A stretch of 63,583 nucleotides of DNA from Candidatus Azobacteroides sp. (GTDB lineage: Bacteria; Bacteroidota; Bacteroidia; Bacteroidales; WRGA01), in the NCBI GenBank assembly GCA_009787405.1, contig WRGA01000118.1, positions 1 through 63,583 of the forward strand. The letters are read 5' to 3'. Below are positions 28,341 through 37,387 of this stretch, piece after piece (the first letter of the stretch is position 1; every line of letters begins with the position of its first letter). Under the pieces are notes generated by a model that was given only the letters and a program-made list of their open reading frames with translations, ran no database searches and was not told the DNA's origin. A program made the translations under genes and the position numbers.

Positions 28341-28373
28341 ATTGATTATCAATATATATAATTGATAATCAAT
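28341..28373. promoter_or_regulatory. Pair of palindromes, operator-like or cruciform
   Basis: attgattatcaat (28341-28353) and attgataatcaat (28361-28373) are 13-mers with 7 nt between. Each is itself palindromic (ATTGAT-n-ATCAAT), and the two are inverted copies of each other. They lie about 120 bp upstream of the greA promoter in a 438-bp gene-free stretch. Two dimeric sites one helical turn-pair apart (20 bp centre to centre) look like an operator, but the regulator is unknown. Confidence 0.45.
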
Positions 28374-28506
28374 GCATTAAAATTTTTATGATGCCAAATG
28401 ATATAGCGATGCATTCAATAAAAAAATAATATAATAATTTGAATATCAATTAATTATAGCAGCATACTTTGTATAACACCACCAATCTGTTTTCAATGTT
28501 CAATCT

Positions 28507-29091
28507 TCAACGCATCAAAAGCAATTCCCGATACAATCGTTGCACCGGCAGTCCCATGACATTGAAATAAGAACCTTTGATGTTTTCCACCCCGATGTAA
28601 CCGATCCACTCCTGTACGCCATAAGCGCCTGCTTTATCCAGCGGAGCATATTTTTCGACATAATAATCGATTTCTTCGTTACTTAGGGTCGTGAAGGTAA
28701 CTTCGGAAAAAACCGAAAAAATGCGTTGTTGACGTTTGGTCGTCAAGCAAACGCCGGTGATGACTTCATGCGTTTTGCCCGACAGGTTGTGCAGCATCCC
28801 GGCGGCATCCTTTTTACTTGCGGGTTTTCCGTACACCTTCCCGTTCAGCCAAACAATCGTATCTGCCGTAATGACCAGCGTTTTATCGTCAATCAGCGAA
28901 GAATAGGCATCGGCCTTTTTCCGGGAAAGGTATTCGGGAATTTCTTTGCCTTTTAATTCTTCCGGATAGTCTTCGTCGATGTCGGGAAGAACTTTGACTT
29001 CATACGGTAAATCCAATCCGGCCAGCAGTTCCTTTCTACGGGGGGAATTGGATGCCAGGATGATGCGGTATTTTTTTAAATTTTCGAGCAT
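28507..29091 (-). CDS. maf: Maf-family nucleoside triphosphate pyrophosphatase
   Basis: 194 residues. The nucleotide-binding start 'IILASNSPRRKELL' (11-24), the catalytic 'VITADTIVWLNGKVYGKPAS' and the late block 'DKAGAYGVQEWIGYIGVENI' place it in the Maf/YhdE branch, which hydrolyses dTTP/UTP or modified nucleotides. The family 1 repeat E fills the space between serB (upstream) and this gene, with its outer end 34 bp from the ATG. Confidence 0.94.
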   Translation of the reverse strand: MLENLKKYRIILASNSPRRKELLAGLDLPYEVKVLPDIDEDYPEELKGKEIPEYLSRKKADAYSSLIDDKTLVITADTIVWLNGKVYGKPASKKDAAGMLHNLSGKTHEVITGVCLTTKRQQRIFSVFSEVTFTTLSNEEIDYYVEKYAPLDKAGAYGVQEWIGYIGVENIKGSYFNVMGLPVQRLYRELLLMR

Positions 29092-29125
29092 GGTTGCCGG
29101 TTATTATTTCAATTGTGCCTTGCGT

Positions 29126-29260
29126 TAAGTGTGTCGCGAAAAATAATTTATATTTTAAACGCCAAGACGCAAAGGCGGAAAGACGCGAAGTTTAAATTCT
29201 TTGTGTCTTTGCATCTTCGCGTTTAAAATAGCAGATATTAAATGCTGCCGGGTACTTATC
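29126..29260 (+). repeat. Family 1 palindromic repeat, copy E (full length)
   Basis: It runs from 'taagtgtgtcgcgaaaaata' to 'aaatgctgccgggtacttat' with internal arms 'ttaaacgccaagacgcaaag' and 'ctttgcatcttcgcgttta'. It occupies nearly all of the serB-maf gap (16 bp from the serB stop, 34 bp from the maf start), so a serB-maf transcript would contain it entire. Confidence 0.85.
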
Positions 29261-29275
29261 AGCCTTCGGCATTAA

Positions 29276-30502
29276 TCAATAGTTTTTTTTATCTTCCAGA
29301 TACGAATCTTTAAATCCGAGGAAATAAAGCACACCGTCGATTCCGATGGTGGAAATGGATTGTTGAGCACTTTCTTTTACCTTCGGTTTGGCGTGGAAAG
29401 CAATACCCAACCCTGCAACATTCAACATCGGCAAATCGTTGACTCCGTCACCTACGGCAATGGTTTGAGCGATATCGACATTTTCCACCTGAGCGATCAG
29501 GCGGAAAAGTTCGGCTTTGCGTTTTCCGTCGACAATATCGCCGAGATAATTTCCCGTCAGTTTTTCGTCTTTGATTTCCAATTCATTGGCATACACATAA
29601 TCAATCCCGTATTTTTGTTTGAGGAAATTTCCGAAATACGTGAATCCTCCCGAAAGAATGGCGATTTTAAATCCGACCGTTTTCAACACGCGCATCAATC
29701 GATCCACTCCTTCAGTAATCGGCAGATTTTCAGCAATTTCATGCATTACCGAAGCATCCAATCCTTTCAGTAAAGCGACCCGGCGTTTGAAACTTTCGGT
29801 AAAATCGATTTCGCCCTTCATGGCCGCCTCGGTGATTCCCCTGACTTGAGCGCCCACCCCCGCCCGTTCGGCCAATTCATCAATCACTTCGGTTTCGATC
29901 AGCGTAGAATCCATGTCGAAACAGATCAACCGGCGCATCCGGCGGTACATATTGTCTTCCTGAAAAGAAATATCCATTCCGAGGCTTGTCGATAAGTTCA
30001 CAAACTCAGACTGCATTTCTTCTTTATTGACGGGCGTTCCCCTTACCGAAAATTCCACGCAGGCTTTAGGGCTTTGTTCATTTTCATCCAACGGAATACG
30101 TCCTGTGAGACGCTGGATTCCGTCGATATTTAATCCCTGATTTGTAATGATTTTCGTCACTTTCGCAATTTGCTGTGCGGAAAGCTTTCGTCCCATAATC
30201 GTGATGATATATCGGTTTTTGCCCTGTTTTTTCACCCATTCGGTATATTCTTCCCGGCTGATCGGTTTAAACTTAATGGCAATATCCAATTCATACGCCC
30301 TGAACAAAAGATCTTTCATGATATCGCCGGAATTTTCGTCGGAAGTTTTAAACATGATCCCCAACGACAATGTTTGATGAATATCCGCCTGACCGATATC
30401 CAAAATCGTGGCATCATAACGAGCCAGAATTTCAGCCAAAGAAGAAGTTACGCCGGGACGGTCATCTCCGGCAATGCCGATCAAAATAATTTCATCTTTC
30501 AT
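29276..30502 (-). CDS. serB: Phosphoserine phosphatase
   Basis: 408 residues, the last step of serine synthesis. Two N-terminal ACT-like regulatory domains (about 1-85 and 95-180) precede the HAD domain with 'ICFDMDSTLIETEVIDELA' (nucleophile D196, acid/base D198), 'KIAILSGGFTYFG' and 'TIAVGDGVNDLPMLNVAGLG'. The long ACT-fused form is the usual one in Bacteroidales. A glycosyltransferase gene ends 31 bp upstream on the same strand; a functional link is not evident. Confidence 0.95.
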   Translation of the reverse strand: MKDEIILIGIAGDDRPGVTSSLAEILARYDATILDIGQADIHQTLSLGIMFKTSDENSGDIMKDLLFRAYELDIAIKFKPISREEYTEWVKKQGKNRYIITIMGRKLSAQQIAKVTKIITNQGLNIDGIQRLTGRIPLDENEQSPKACVEFSVRGTPVNKEEMQSEFVNLSTSLGMDISFQEDNMYRRMRRLICFDMDSTLIETEVIDELAERAGVGAQVRGITEAAMKGEIDFTESFKRRVALLKGLDASVMHEIAENLPITEGVDRLMRVLKTVGFKIAILSGGFTYFGNFLKQKYGIDYVYANELEIKDEKLTGNYLGDIVDGKRKAELFRLIAQVENVDIAQTIAVGDGVNDLPMLNVAGLGIAFHAKPKVKESAQQSISTIGIDGVLYFLGFKDSYLEDKKNY

Positions 30503-30533
30503 ATTTATAATTTCACCATTAACAATTTACAAT

Positions 30534-31664
30534 TCAGTCAAAAAGGCTTGAATATACATTCATTACGTCGTCGGCAATCCGATCGGGCAAAAAACGTTCG
30601 GTGTATTGTTTTCCGCCGGCAATCATTTTATGTTGCAAATCAGGATCGTACAATATGACATTAATCATCCGCGCCAATTCTTTTTCGTCGTTCGGATCGA
30701 CATAAGCGGAACCGGGCCCGCCGGCTTCTTCCAAACAAGATCCGGTTGCGGCAATGACGGGTATTCCGGAATTTAATGCTTCAATGACGGGAATCCCGAA
30801 TCCTTCGAAAAAAGACGGATAAATGAACAACCGCGCCGAATGATAAAGAACGGGCAAATCGGAAAAAGAGACCTCATGAAGAAGATGAACGCGATGCTGC
30901 AAGTTATTGTCGTTCACATATTTCATTACATCGTGAACATACGGAGTCGATTTTCCCGCCGCAACCAAATGAATGTCCGGATCAATCTCTTTCAACGCTT
31001 TTACAATCAGCAGCAGATTTTTCCGTTCTTCCATGCTGCCTACATTCAACAAAAATTTGTCGGGCAACCGGTATTTTTCCTTGATTTCCGATTTCCGTTC
31101 CCCGGAATATGTTTTCGAAAAACTCTCCCGGCAACTTTGATACACCACTTTTATTTTTTCTTCCGGAATATTGAAAAAAGACACGATATCCCGTTTGGTA
31201 CATTCGCTGACGGCAATGATTACATCACTGTTTCGACATGCGTATAAAAATTTCGACCGGTATATTTTCCGGTCAATCGGACGATATAAATGCGGATAGC
31301 GAAGGAAGATCAGATCATGGATGCTTACCGCTGTTTTGATGCCTGTTTTTTGAATGCCGACGGGAATCTCATTGCTCAACCCGTGAAACACATCAATCCG
31401 ATCCCGTTGCAAATCACGAATCATCCCGCGGCTTCTCCAATAGGAACCGAAAAGCTTTCCGAAAGCGGTTTGAGGATAAACAAACCGGATATTCTCCCGT
31501 GAACGGATTTCCTTTAATCGCGGATTTTCTTTCGGCTTCGGGACATACAACAAATATTCGTTATCGGGAAACCGCGTCGAAAGCGCTTCGATAAGGGATC
31601 GACTGTAGTTCCCCAATCCGGTATTATTGGCTGCCGCCCTTTTTGCATCAAAACCTGCCCGCAT
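30534..31664 (-). CDS. Glycosyltransferase family 4 (GT-B fold)
   Basis: 376 residues. The N-terminal domain has the donor-independent pattern 'RAAANNTGLGNYSRSLIEAL' and 'AVSIHDLIFLRYPHLY'; the C-terminal domain contains 'FLLNVGSMEERKNLLLIVKAL' and the EX7E-type motif 'PSFFEGFGIPVIEALNSGIPVIA'. It resembles mannosyl- or glucosyltransferases of surface polysaccharide synthesis. It sits upstream of serB rather than in a polysaccharide cluster. A minus-strand TATCTTTG box (31694-31701) is 30 bp upstream of the ATG. Confidence 0.9.
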   Translation of the reverse strand: MRAGFDAKRAAANNTGLGNYSRSLIEALSTRFPDNEYLLYVPKPKENPRLKEIRSRENIRFVYPQTAFGKLFGSYWRSRGMIRDLQRDRIDVFHGLSNEIPVGIQKTGIKTAVSIHDLIFLRYPHLYRPIDRKIYRSKFLYACRNSDVIIAVSECTKRDIVSFFNIPEEKIKVVYQSCRESFSKTYSGERKSEIKEKYRLPDKFLLNVGSMEERKNLLLIVKALKEIDPDIHLVAAGKSTPYVHDVMKYVNDNNLQHRVHLLHEVSFSDLPVLYHSARLFIYPSFFEGFGIPVIEALNSGIPVIAATGSCLEEAGGPGSAYVDPNDEKELARMINVILYDPDLQHKMIAGGKQYTERFLPDRIADDVMNVYSSLFD

Positions 31665-31775
31665 CGCAAAAATGTTGAATTTTATTATCCGGACAAAGAT
31701 ACGGATATAAAATAAAAAGGTGAAATCATCAGCCGTGCAACTTCTCTGGTTCTACCTTTTATCATTTATTTTTAC

Positions 31776-31803
31776 TTGTTGCTTTAAAATTTGATTATAT
31801 TTG
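31776..31803 (+). promoter_or_regulatory. sppA: Promoter of sppA
   Basis: TTG (31776-31778), a 17-nt spacer and TATATTTG (31796-31803), 44 bp before the ATG at 31848. Confidence 0.6.
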
Positions 31804-31847
31804 CCATTCTTTTCATTAATTTCGCCATACGCTAAATTTAATCAAAT

Positions 31848-33608
31848 ATGAAACAATTTTTTAAATTCACATTCGCCTCCATACTCGGAGTATTTGTTGC
31901 CGGAATCATCCTGATGATTCTCTTCTTCGTGATTATATCAGGCATTGCTTATTCATCATCGAAAGCTGGTTATACTGCTCAACCCAAAACCGTTCTTCAT
32001 CTCAAACTGAAAGGAGAATTGGTGGAACGGTCGCAAGACAACCCGTTAGACGCCATTTTGGGTAATTATGTCGATAAAGACACTCAAATCGGGTTGGACG
32101 ATATTCTCGCCGCCGTCAAAAATGCGAAAGAAGACAAAAACATCGAAGGGATTTATATCGAAAGCGGACTGTTTTCGGCTTCACCGGCTTCTATTCAAGA
32201 AATAAGGAATGCTTTGACCGACTTTAAAAAAAGTAATAAATTCATTATTGCCTACGGCGGCGTTTTTATGCAAAGCGCTTATTACCTGTCGGCTTTGGCG
32301 GATAAAATCATTTTAAATCCGCAAGGGATAGTGGATTTCCGCGGATTATCGGCCCGGCCGATGTTTTTGAAGAATACCTTCGACAAGCTGGGCATCGACA
32401 TGCAGATCTTTAAAGTGGGAACATTCAAATCAGCTACCGAAATGTTTTCGGAAAACAAAATGAGTGACGCAAGCCGCGAGCAAATCACCGAATACGTCCA
32501 TTCGATCTGGAATCAAATATTGAATGATATTTCCGCCGACCGGAAAATTCCCGTCGACAGCTTAAACTCATACGCCGACCGGATGATGACTTTCCGGCAG
32601 GCAGAGGTATCGCTGAAATGCGGATTGGTTGACACGTTGATGTATCCGAATGACGTGATCGATATGTTGAAAGAAAAAACAGGAACGAAAAAAAAGGATA
32701 ATCTGAATTTGGCGAGTATTTCCGAAGCGGCAAGTATTCCGCAAAAAAAGAAATCGGAAAAAGAAAAAATCGCCATCGTCTATGCGGCGGGAGATATCGA
32801 CAACGGCACTTCATCGGACGGAATCGTATCGTCGGATTTAATCAAAGATTTAAAAGACGTGCGGGAAGATGAAAATGTAAAGGCCGTGGTGTTGCGGGTC
32901 AATTCTCCCGGAGGCAGCGCCTACGGTTCCGAGCAAATCTGGAAAGAAGTGGAAGCCATCAAAGCGGTTAAACCGATTGTGGTATCCATGGGCGATTATG
33001 CGGCTTCCGGCGGATATTATATTTCCTGCGCCGCCGATTATATCATTGCTCAACCGACGACATTAACGGGATCCATCGGCATTTTCGGAATCATACCGAA
33101 CATGTCGGGACTTTTAAATAAAATCGGCGTTTCCTTCGACCGGGTCAACACCAATAAATTCTCGGACATGCCGAATACCACCCGTCCGATGACCGCGGAT
33201 GAAAAAGTGATTATACAATCGTACATCAATGCGGGGTATGATACGTTTGTCACCCGTTGCGCCGACGGAAGAAAAAAGACGAAAGAAGAGATCGATAACA
33301 TCGGGCAGGGACATGTATGGACCGGTGAAAAGGCGCTCCGGCTGGGATTGATCGATGCACTCGGCAATCTTTCCGATGCGGTTGCCAAAGCCGCCGAATT
33401 AGCCGAAATCGAAAAATACGGACTCGAAAAATACCCCAAGAAAAAGAGTTTCTTCGATGCGTTGATAGAAGACTTCAGCGCCGATATGAGAACCGCCTTG
33501 TTGAAAAATTTCCTCGGTGAAAATTACAAACAATATGATTACCTGCAGCGCATTCAATCGTTGAATTACATGCAGGCGCGGTTGCCGTTTGAATTGGATG
33601 TCAAATAA
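31848..33608 (+). CDS. sppA: Signal peptide peptidase SppA (67K type)
   Basis: 586 residues, long form with two tandem ClpP-like domains. A single N-terminal membrane anchor spans about 7-33. The catalytic lysine is K194 in 'VGTFKSATEMF', and the nucleophilic serine is S387 in 'GDYAASGGYYIS', matching the Lys/Ser dyad of Escherichia coli SppA; 'LRVNSPGGSAYGSEQIW' supplies the oxyanion region. It degrades signal peptides left in the inner membrane. The gene is monocistronic, followed by a convergent terminator shared with pfkA. Confidence 0.95.
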   Translation: MKQFFKFTFASILGVFVAGIILMILFFVIISGIAYSSSKAGYTAQPKTVLHLKLKGELVERSQDNPLDAILGNYVDKDTQIGLDDILAAVKNAKEDKNIEGIYIESGLFSASPASIQEIRNALTDFKKSNKFIIAYGGVFMQSAYYLSALADKIILNPQGIVDFRGLSARPMFLKNTFDKLGIDMQIFKVGTFKSATEMFSENKMSDASREQITEYVHSIWNQILNDISADRKIPVDSLNSYADRMMTFRQAEVSLKCGLVDTLMYPNDVIDMLKEKTGTKKKDNLNLASISEAASIPQKKKSEKEKIAIVYAAGDIDNGTSSDGIVSSDLIKDLKDVREDENVKAVVLRVNSPGGSAYGSEQIWKEVEAIKAVKPIVVSMGDYAASGGYYISCAADYIIAQPTTLTGSIGIFGIIPNMSGLLNKIGVSFDRVNTNKFSDMPNTTRPMTADEKVIIQSYINAGYDTFVTRCADGRKKTKEEIDNIGQGHVWTGEKALRLGLIDALGNLSDAVAKAAELAEIEKYGLEKYPKKKSFFDALIEDFSADMRTALLKNFLGENYKQYDYLQRIQSLNYMQARLPFELDVK

Positions 33609-33618
33609 AATTAAACAA

Positions 33619-33660
33619 ATACCTTGCATCCGACATTTCATCGAGTGCAAGGTATATTTT
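33619..33660. terminator. Terminator between convergent sppA and pfkA
   Basis: A perfect 10-bp stem ataccttgca (33619-33628) / tgcaaggtat (33646-33655) with a 17-nt loop and A/T-rich flanks on both sides (TTTT downstream). Confidence 0.65.
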
Positions 33661-33685
33661 CTACATGATTAAAAGACCGAAATGG

Positions 33686-34672
33686 TCAGATAGACAAAAT
33701 CCGTAACATTTCGAGTAGATCCCGGTTGATCGGTTTATCGTTTTTGATCGCTTTGGAGAACGGAACATATACGATTTCATCATCCTGAATTCCCGTCATG
33801 ACATTTCGTTGTCCGTCGAGAAGCGCATCAACTGCGGCGGCACCCATACGGCTGGCCAAGATGCGGTCGTTGGCCGTCGGAGAACCTCCCCGTTGAATGT
33901 GTCCGAGAATCGTTACGCGCACGTCATACTGCGGATATTCGATTTGTACACGGTTGGCAAGCCCCATGGCGCCTCCCGTGCTTTCACTTTCGGCCACCAA
34001 AACGATACTGCTGTTTTTGGATTTGCGGAATCCGTTTTTGATCAACAATTCCAATTGATCGTCCTTCGTTGCAATTTCCGGAATAATGGCAGCTTCCGCA
34101 CCTGAAGCAATAGCTCCGTTCAATGCCAGAAATCCGGCATCGCGTCCCATCACTTCAATAAAAAACAAACGATCGTGCGAAGTGGCTGTATCCCTGATTT
34201 TATCGACCGCCTGCATAATCGTATTCAACGCCGTGTCGTAACCGATAGTGGTATCAGTGCCGAACAAATCGTTATCGATGGTGCCGGGTATCCCCACAAT
34301 CGGGAAGTTAAATTCTTCGCTGAAAATACGCGCACCGGTTAAAGTGCCGTCACCACCGATCACCACCAATGCGTCGATTTCTTCTTTCTGCAAAGCACCG
34401 TAGGCATACTCACGCCCTTCCGGTGTTGTAAATTCTTTGCAACGCGCCGTTTTTAAAATCGTTCCGCCTTGTTGAATAATATTGCTTACGTTTTGCGTCT
34501 TGAAAAGTTCAATTTCATTGATGATCAGTCCGCGATAACCGCGGTAAATGGCTTTTACTTCAAGCCCGTTGTAAATAGCCGTGCGCGTAACGGCGCGAAT
34601 GGCGGCATTCATTCCCGGAGCATCGCCCCCGGATGTTAATACACCTATGCATTTAATTTTTCTTTCAGTCAT
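33686..34672 (-). CDS. pfkA: ATP-dependent 6-phosphofructokinase
   Basis: 328 residues. It phosphorylates fructose 6-phosphate in glycolysis. Key motifs are '[16 protein letters not shown]' (13-28), '[11 protein letters not shown]' (104-114) for ATP, '[14 protein letters not shown]' with catalytic D133, and '[15 protein letters not shown]'. Glycine at G107-D108-G109 indicates ATP rather than PPi as donor. A minus-strand TACCTTTG (34707-34714) lies 35 bp upstream of the ATG. Confidence 0.97.
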   Translation of the reverse strand: MTERKIKCIGVLTSGGDAPGMNAAIRAVTRTAIYNGLEVKAIYRGYRGLIINEIELFKTQNVSNIIQQGGTILKTARCKEFTTPEGREYAYGALQKEEIDALVVIGGDGTLTGARIFSEEFNFPIVGIPGTIDNDLFGTDTTIGYDTALNTIMQAVDKIRDTATSHDRLFFIEVMGRDAGFLALNGAIASGAEAAIIPEIATKDDQLELLIKNGFRKSKNSSIVLVAESESTGGAMGLANRVQIEYPQYDVRVTILGHIQRGGSPTANDRILASRMGAAAVDALLDGQRNVMTGIQDDEIVYVPFSKAIKNDKPINRDLLEMLRILSI

Positions 34673-34786
34673 AATTTATAAAAACATTAAAAAATAAAAA
34701 TTGGTGCAAAGGTAAGAAATAAATCCCGGGCCGATGAATAAAAAAAGGAAAAAGTACAAGTAAAAAGAATGTGGGAAAGACATCTT

Positions 34787-36361
34787 TCACCCGTTACTTT
34801 TTTTCGGATAATCAATCGTGTAATGAAGTCCGCGACTTTCTTTCCGTAGCATGGCTTGAGAAATGATCAGGTAACCGACATTGATGATATTCCGCAACTC
34901 ACATATTTCAGGAGTGACAATCGAACGTTGAAATAAATCTTCCGTTTCCCGGTAAAGAATTTCCAAGCGGTCGAAAGCCCTTTTAAGCCGCAAATCGGAA
35001 CGAACAATGCCGACATAAGCGCCCATAATCTGCTCGACTTCTTTCAAGCTTTGAGTAATCAACACCATTTCTTCGGGAGAACGGGTGCCTTCATCATTCC
35101 AAGCGGGAATTTCTTCTTTGTATTCAATCGAATGAATGATGCTGAAGGTATGCTTTGCGGCTGCATCGGCATATACCACGGCCTCGATGAGAGAATTGGA
35201 CGCCAGCCGGTTGGCTCCGTGCAATCCCGTGCATGCACATTCGCCGAGCGCATATAACCGGTGAATGGAAGAAGCGCCGTTCAGATCGACCGCGATTCCT
35301 CCGCACAGATAATGGGCCGCCGGTGCAACGGGTATATAATCGGTGGTAATATCAATCCCGTATCCCAAACATTTTTGATAAATATTGGGAAAATGATTGC
35401 GGGTTTCATCCGCATTTTTATGCGTCACGTCCAAATAAACAAAATCATCCCCCCGGTTCTTCATTTCGTTGTCGATGGCGCGGGCAACAATATCGCGGGG
35501 CGCCAGATCTTTCCGTTCGTCGTATTTGCTCATGAATGCTTTTCCGTCTTTCGTCCGTAAAATGCCGCCGTATCCGCGCATGGCTTCGGTAATCAGGAAA
35601 GAAGGACGATCGCCCGGATGATACAATGCCGTAGGATGAAACTGAATAAACTCCATATCTTTTACCGTCCCTTTCGCACGATATACCATGGCGATTCCGT
35701 CGCCTGTGGCAATCTCCGGATTAGTCGTCGTTTGATAAACATTTCCGATGCCGCCGGTCGCCATCATGGTAATTCTAGACAAAAACGTATCAATCCGGCC
35801 GGTATTTTCATTCAAAATATATGCGCCGTAACATTCGATGTTCTTGTTGTGGCGGGTCACCTTGACGCCCAAATGATGCTGGGTTAAAATTTCGACGGCG
35901 AAATGATGTTCGAAAACCGTGATATTAGGATGCGATTTGATGGCGCGAATCAGACTCAACTGGATTTCGGCGCCGGTATTGTCTTTATGATGAAGAATGC
36001 GGAACTCCGAATGACCGCCTTCGCGATGCAAATCAAAATTCCCTTTTTCGTCTTTATCGAAATCAACTCCCCATCGAATCAATTCTTCGATTTGGGCAGG
36101 CGCTTCTTTCACCACTTTTTCGACGGCCTCGACATTGCAAAGTCCGTCGCCCGAAATCAACGTATCTTCGATATGTTTCTGAAAATTATCGACCAGATGA
36201 TTGGTGACGGAAGCGATTCCACCCTGTGCCAAAAACGTATTGGCATCTTCCAAAGCCGTTTTGCAGATAATGGCGACCCGTCCTTTTTTTGCCACTTTCA
36301 ACGCAAAACTCATCCCGGCAATTCCCGAGCCGATAACCAAATAGTCAAAATGTTTCATCAT
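34787..36361 (-). CDS. nadB: L-aspartate oxidase
   Basis: 524 residues. It is a flavoprotein catalysing the first step of NAD biosynthesis (aspartate to iminoaspartate). FAD-binding 'YLVIGSGIAGMSFALKVAKK' is at the N-terminus; 'EFIQFHPTALYHPG' and 'CGGIAVDLNGASSIHRLYALG' are typical of the fumarate reductase/NadB superfamily, and the C-terminal helical domain is present. The first codons ATG-ATG give two possible starts one codon apart. nadA and nadC are not adjacent. Confidence 0.95.
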   Translation of the reverse strand: MMKHFDYLVIGSGIAGMSFALKVAKKGRVAIICKTALEDANTFLAQGGIASVTNHLVDNFQKHIEDTLISGDGLCNVEAVEKVVKEAPAQIEELIRWGVDFDKDEKGNFDLHREGGHSEFRILHHKDNTGAEIQLSLIRAIKSHPNITVFEHHFAVEILTQHHLGVKVTRHNKNIECYGAYILNENTGRIDTFLSRITMMATGGIGNVYQTTTNPEIATGDGIAMVYRAKGTVKDMEFIQFHPTALYHPGDRPSFLITEAMRGYGGILRTKDGKAFMSKYDERKDLAPRDIVARAIDNEMKNRGDDFVYLDVTHKNADETRNHFPNIYQKCLGYGIDITTDYIPVAPAAHYLCGGIAVDLNGASSIHRLYALGECACTGLHGANRLASNSLIEAVVYADAAAKHTFSIIHSIEYKEEIPAWNDEGTRSPEEMVLITQSLKEVEQIMGAYVGIVRSDLRLKRAFDRLEILYRETEDLFQRSIVTPEICELRNIINVGYLIISQAMLRKESRGLHYTIDYPKKSNG

Positions 36362-36366
36362 AGTTC

Positions 36367-36481
36367 TTGAAGTTAAGAGTTAAGAGTTAAGAATTAAGAG
36401 TTGAAAGTCAAAAATCTAAAAGCAGGCCGCATCCATCAATTTTCATAAATTCTTAACTCTTAATTCTTAACTCTTAACTTA
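36367..36481. repeat. Inverted pair of TTAAGAG-type arrays
   Basis: 'gttaagagttaagagttaag' at 36371 and its inverse 'ttaactcttaattcttaac' at about 36453-36478 face each other across about 45 bp in the nadB-argB gap. They could pair over some 25-30 bp in RNA of either strand. Confidence 0.6.
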
Positions 36482-36485
36482 ATAT

Positions 36486-37274
36486 TTATATTCTGATTCT
36501 TGTTCCTGCATCTTTTTTGTGAATATCGGAAGCGCGGGTGATCACGACATGTTTCACGCCGGCATCAATTGCTTCGAACGCATTTTCGAGTTTGGGAATC
36601 ATTCCGCCTTGAATTATTCCTTCGGAAACATATTGATCGAACAATGCTTTTGTTATTTGCGGAATAACACTGTCATCGTTGCTTTCGTCCGAAAGAACCC
36701 CCTTTTTCTCGAAACAAAACATCAAAGTGACCTCAAAATAGCCGGCCAACGCTTTTGCTGTTTCTCCGGCAATCGTATCGGCATTGGTATTGAGCATATT
36801 TCCTTTTTTGTCGTGCGTAAGCGGCGCCAATACAGGAACAATGTCTTTTTTAATCAGTTCGGACAATAACTTTCCGTCAACTGCTTTTACATCCCCCACC
36901 AGTCCGTAATCGACCTCTTTGACGGGACGAATTTCCGACCGGATGATATTCATATCGGCACCCGTAAGTCCCAACGCATTGACATTCAATGCCTGCAAGC
37001 CCGCGACAATATTTTTATTGACCAATCCGCCGTACACCATGGTTACGACGCGCAAGGTATCTTCGTCCGTAATGCGGCGTCCGTTCACCATTTTACTTTC
37101 AATGCCCAACCGGTCGGCCAATTTCGTGGCAGAACGCCCGCCGCCGTGCACCAACACTTTATATCCTTGAATCATCGAAAAATCCGACAACAATTTTTTC
37201 AATGTTTCGGGTTCCTCAACTATTTTTCCTCCTACTTTGATAATGGTCAGTTTTTCCATTGTTTTGTCATTCAT
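36486..37274 (-). CDS. argB: Acetylglutamate kinase
   Basis: 262 residues (257 if translation starts at the internal ATG at 37259, which gives the more family-like MEKLTIIKVGGKI). It is the second enzyme of arginine synthesis and phosphorylates N-acetylglutamate. Motifs are 'KVGGKIVEEPETL', 'VLVHGGGRSATKLADRLGI' and 'LNTNADTIAGETAKALAG', with the C-terminal 'GGMIPKLENAFEAIDAGVKH'. Other arg genes are not in the window. Upstream is a radical SAM gene on the same strand, with a TTAAGAG array between. Confidence 0.95.
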   Translation of the reverse strand: MNDKTMEKLTIIKVGGKIVEEPETLKKLLSDFSMIQGYKVLVHGGGRSATKLADRLGIESKMVNGRRITDEDTLRVVTMVYGGLVNKNIVAGLQALNVNALGLTGADMNIIRSEIRPVKEVDYGLVGDVKAVDGKLLSELIKKDIVPVLAPLTHDKKGNMLNTNADTIAGETAKALAGYFEVTLMFCFEKKGVLSDESNDDSVIPQITKALFDQYVSEGIIQGGMIPKLENAFEAIDAGVKHVVITRASDIHKKDAGTRIRI

Positions 37275-37339
37275 GTTGCGTTAAATATTCCGCCCCACAT
37301 TATTTGCCTCCGATCATCAATCCCCGTAACCTAACCTTA

Positions 37340-37379
37340 CAACTCTTAACTCTTAATTCTTAATTCTTAACTCTTACCT
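37340..37379 (-). repeat. TTAAGAG-type short motif array (inverted)
   Basis: 'aactcttaactcttaattct' and continuing copies between argB and the radical SAM gene. Confidence 0.6.
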
Positions 37380-37387
37380 TTTAACTT

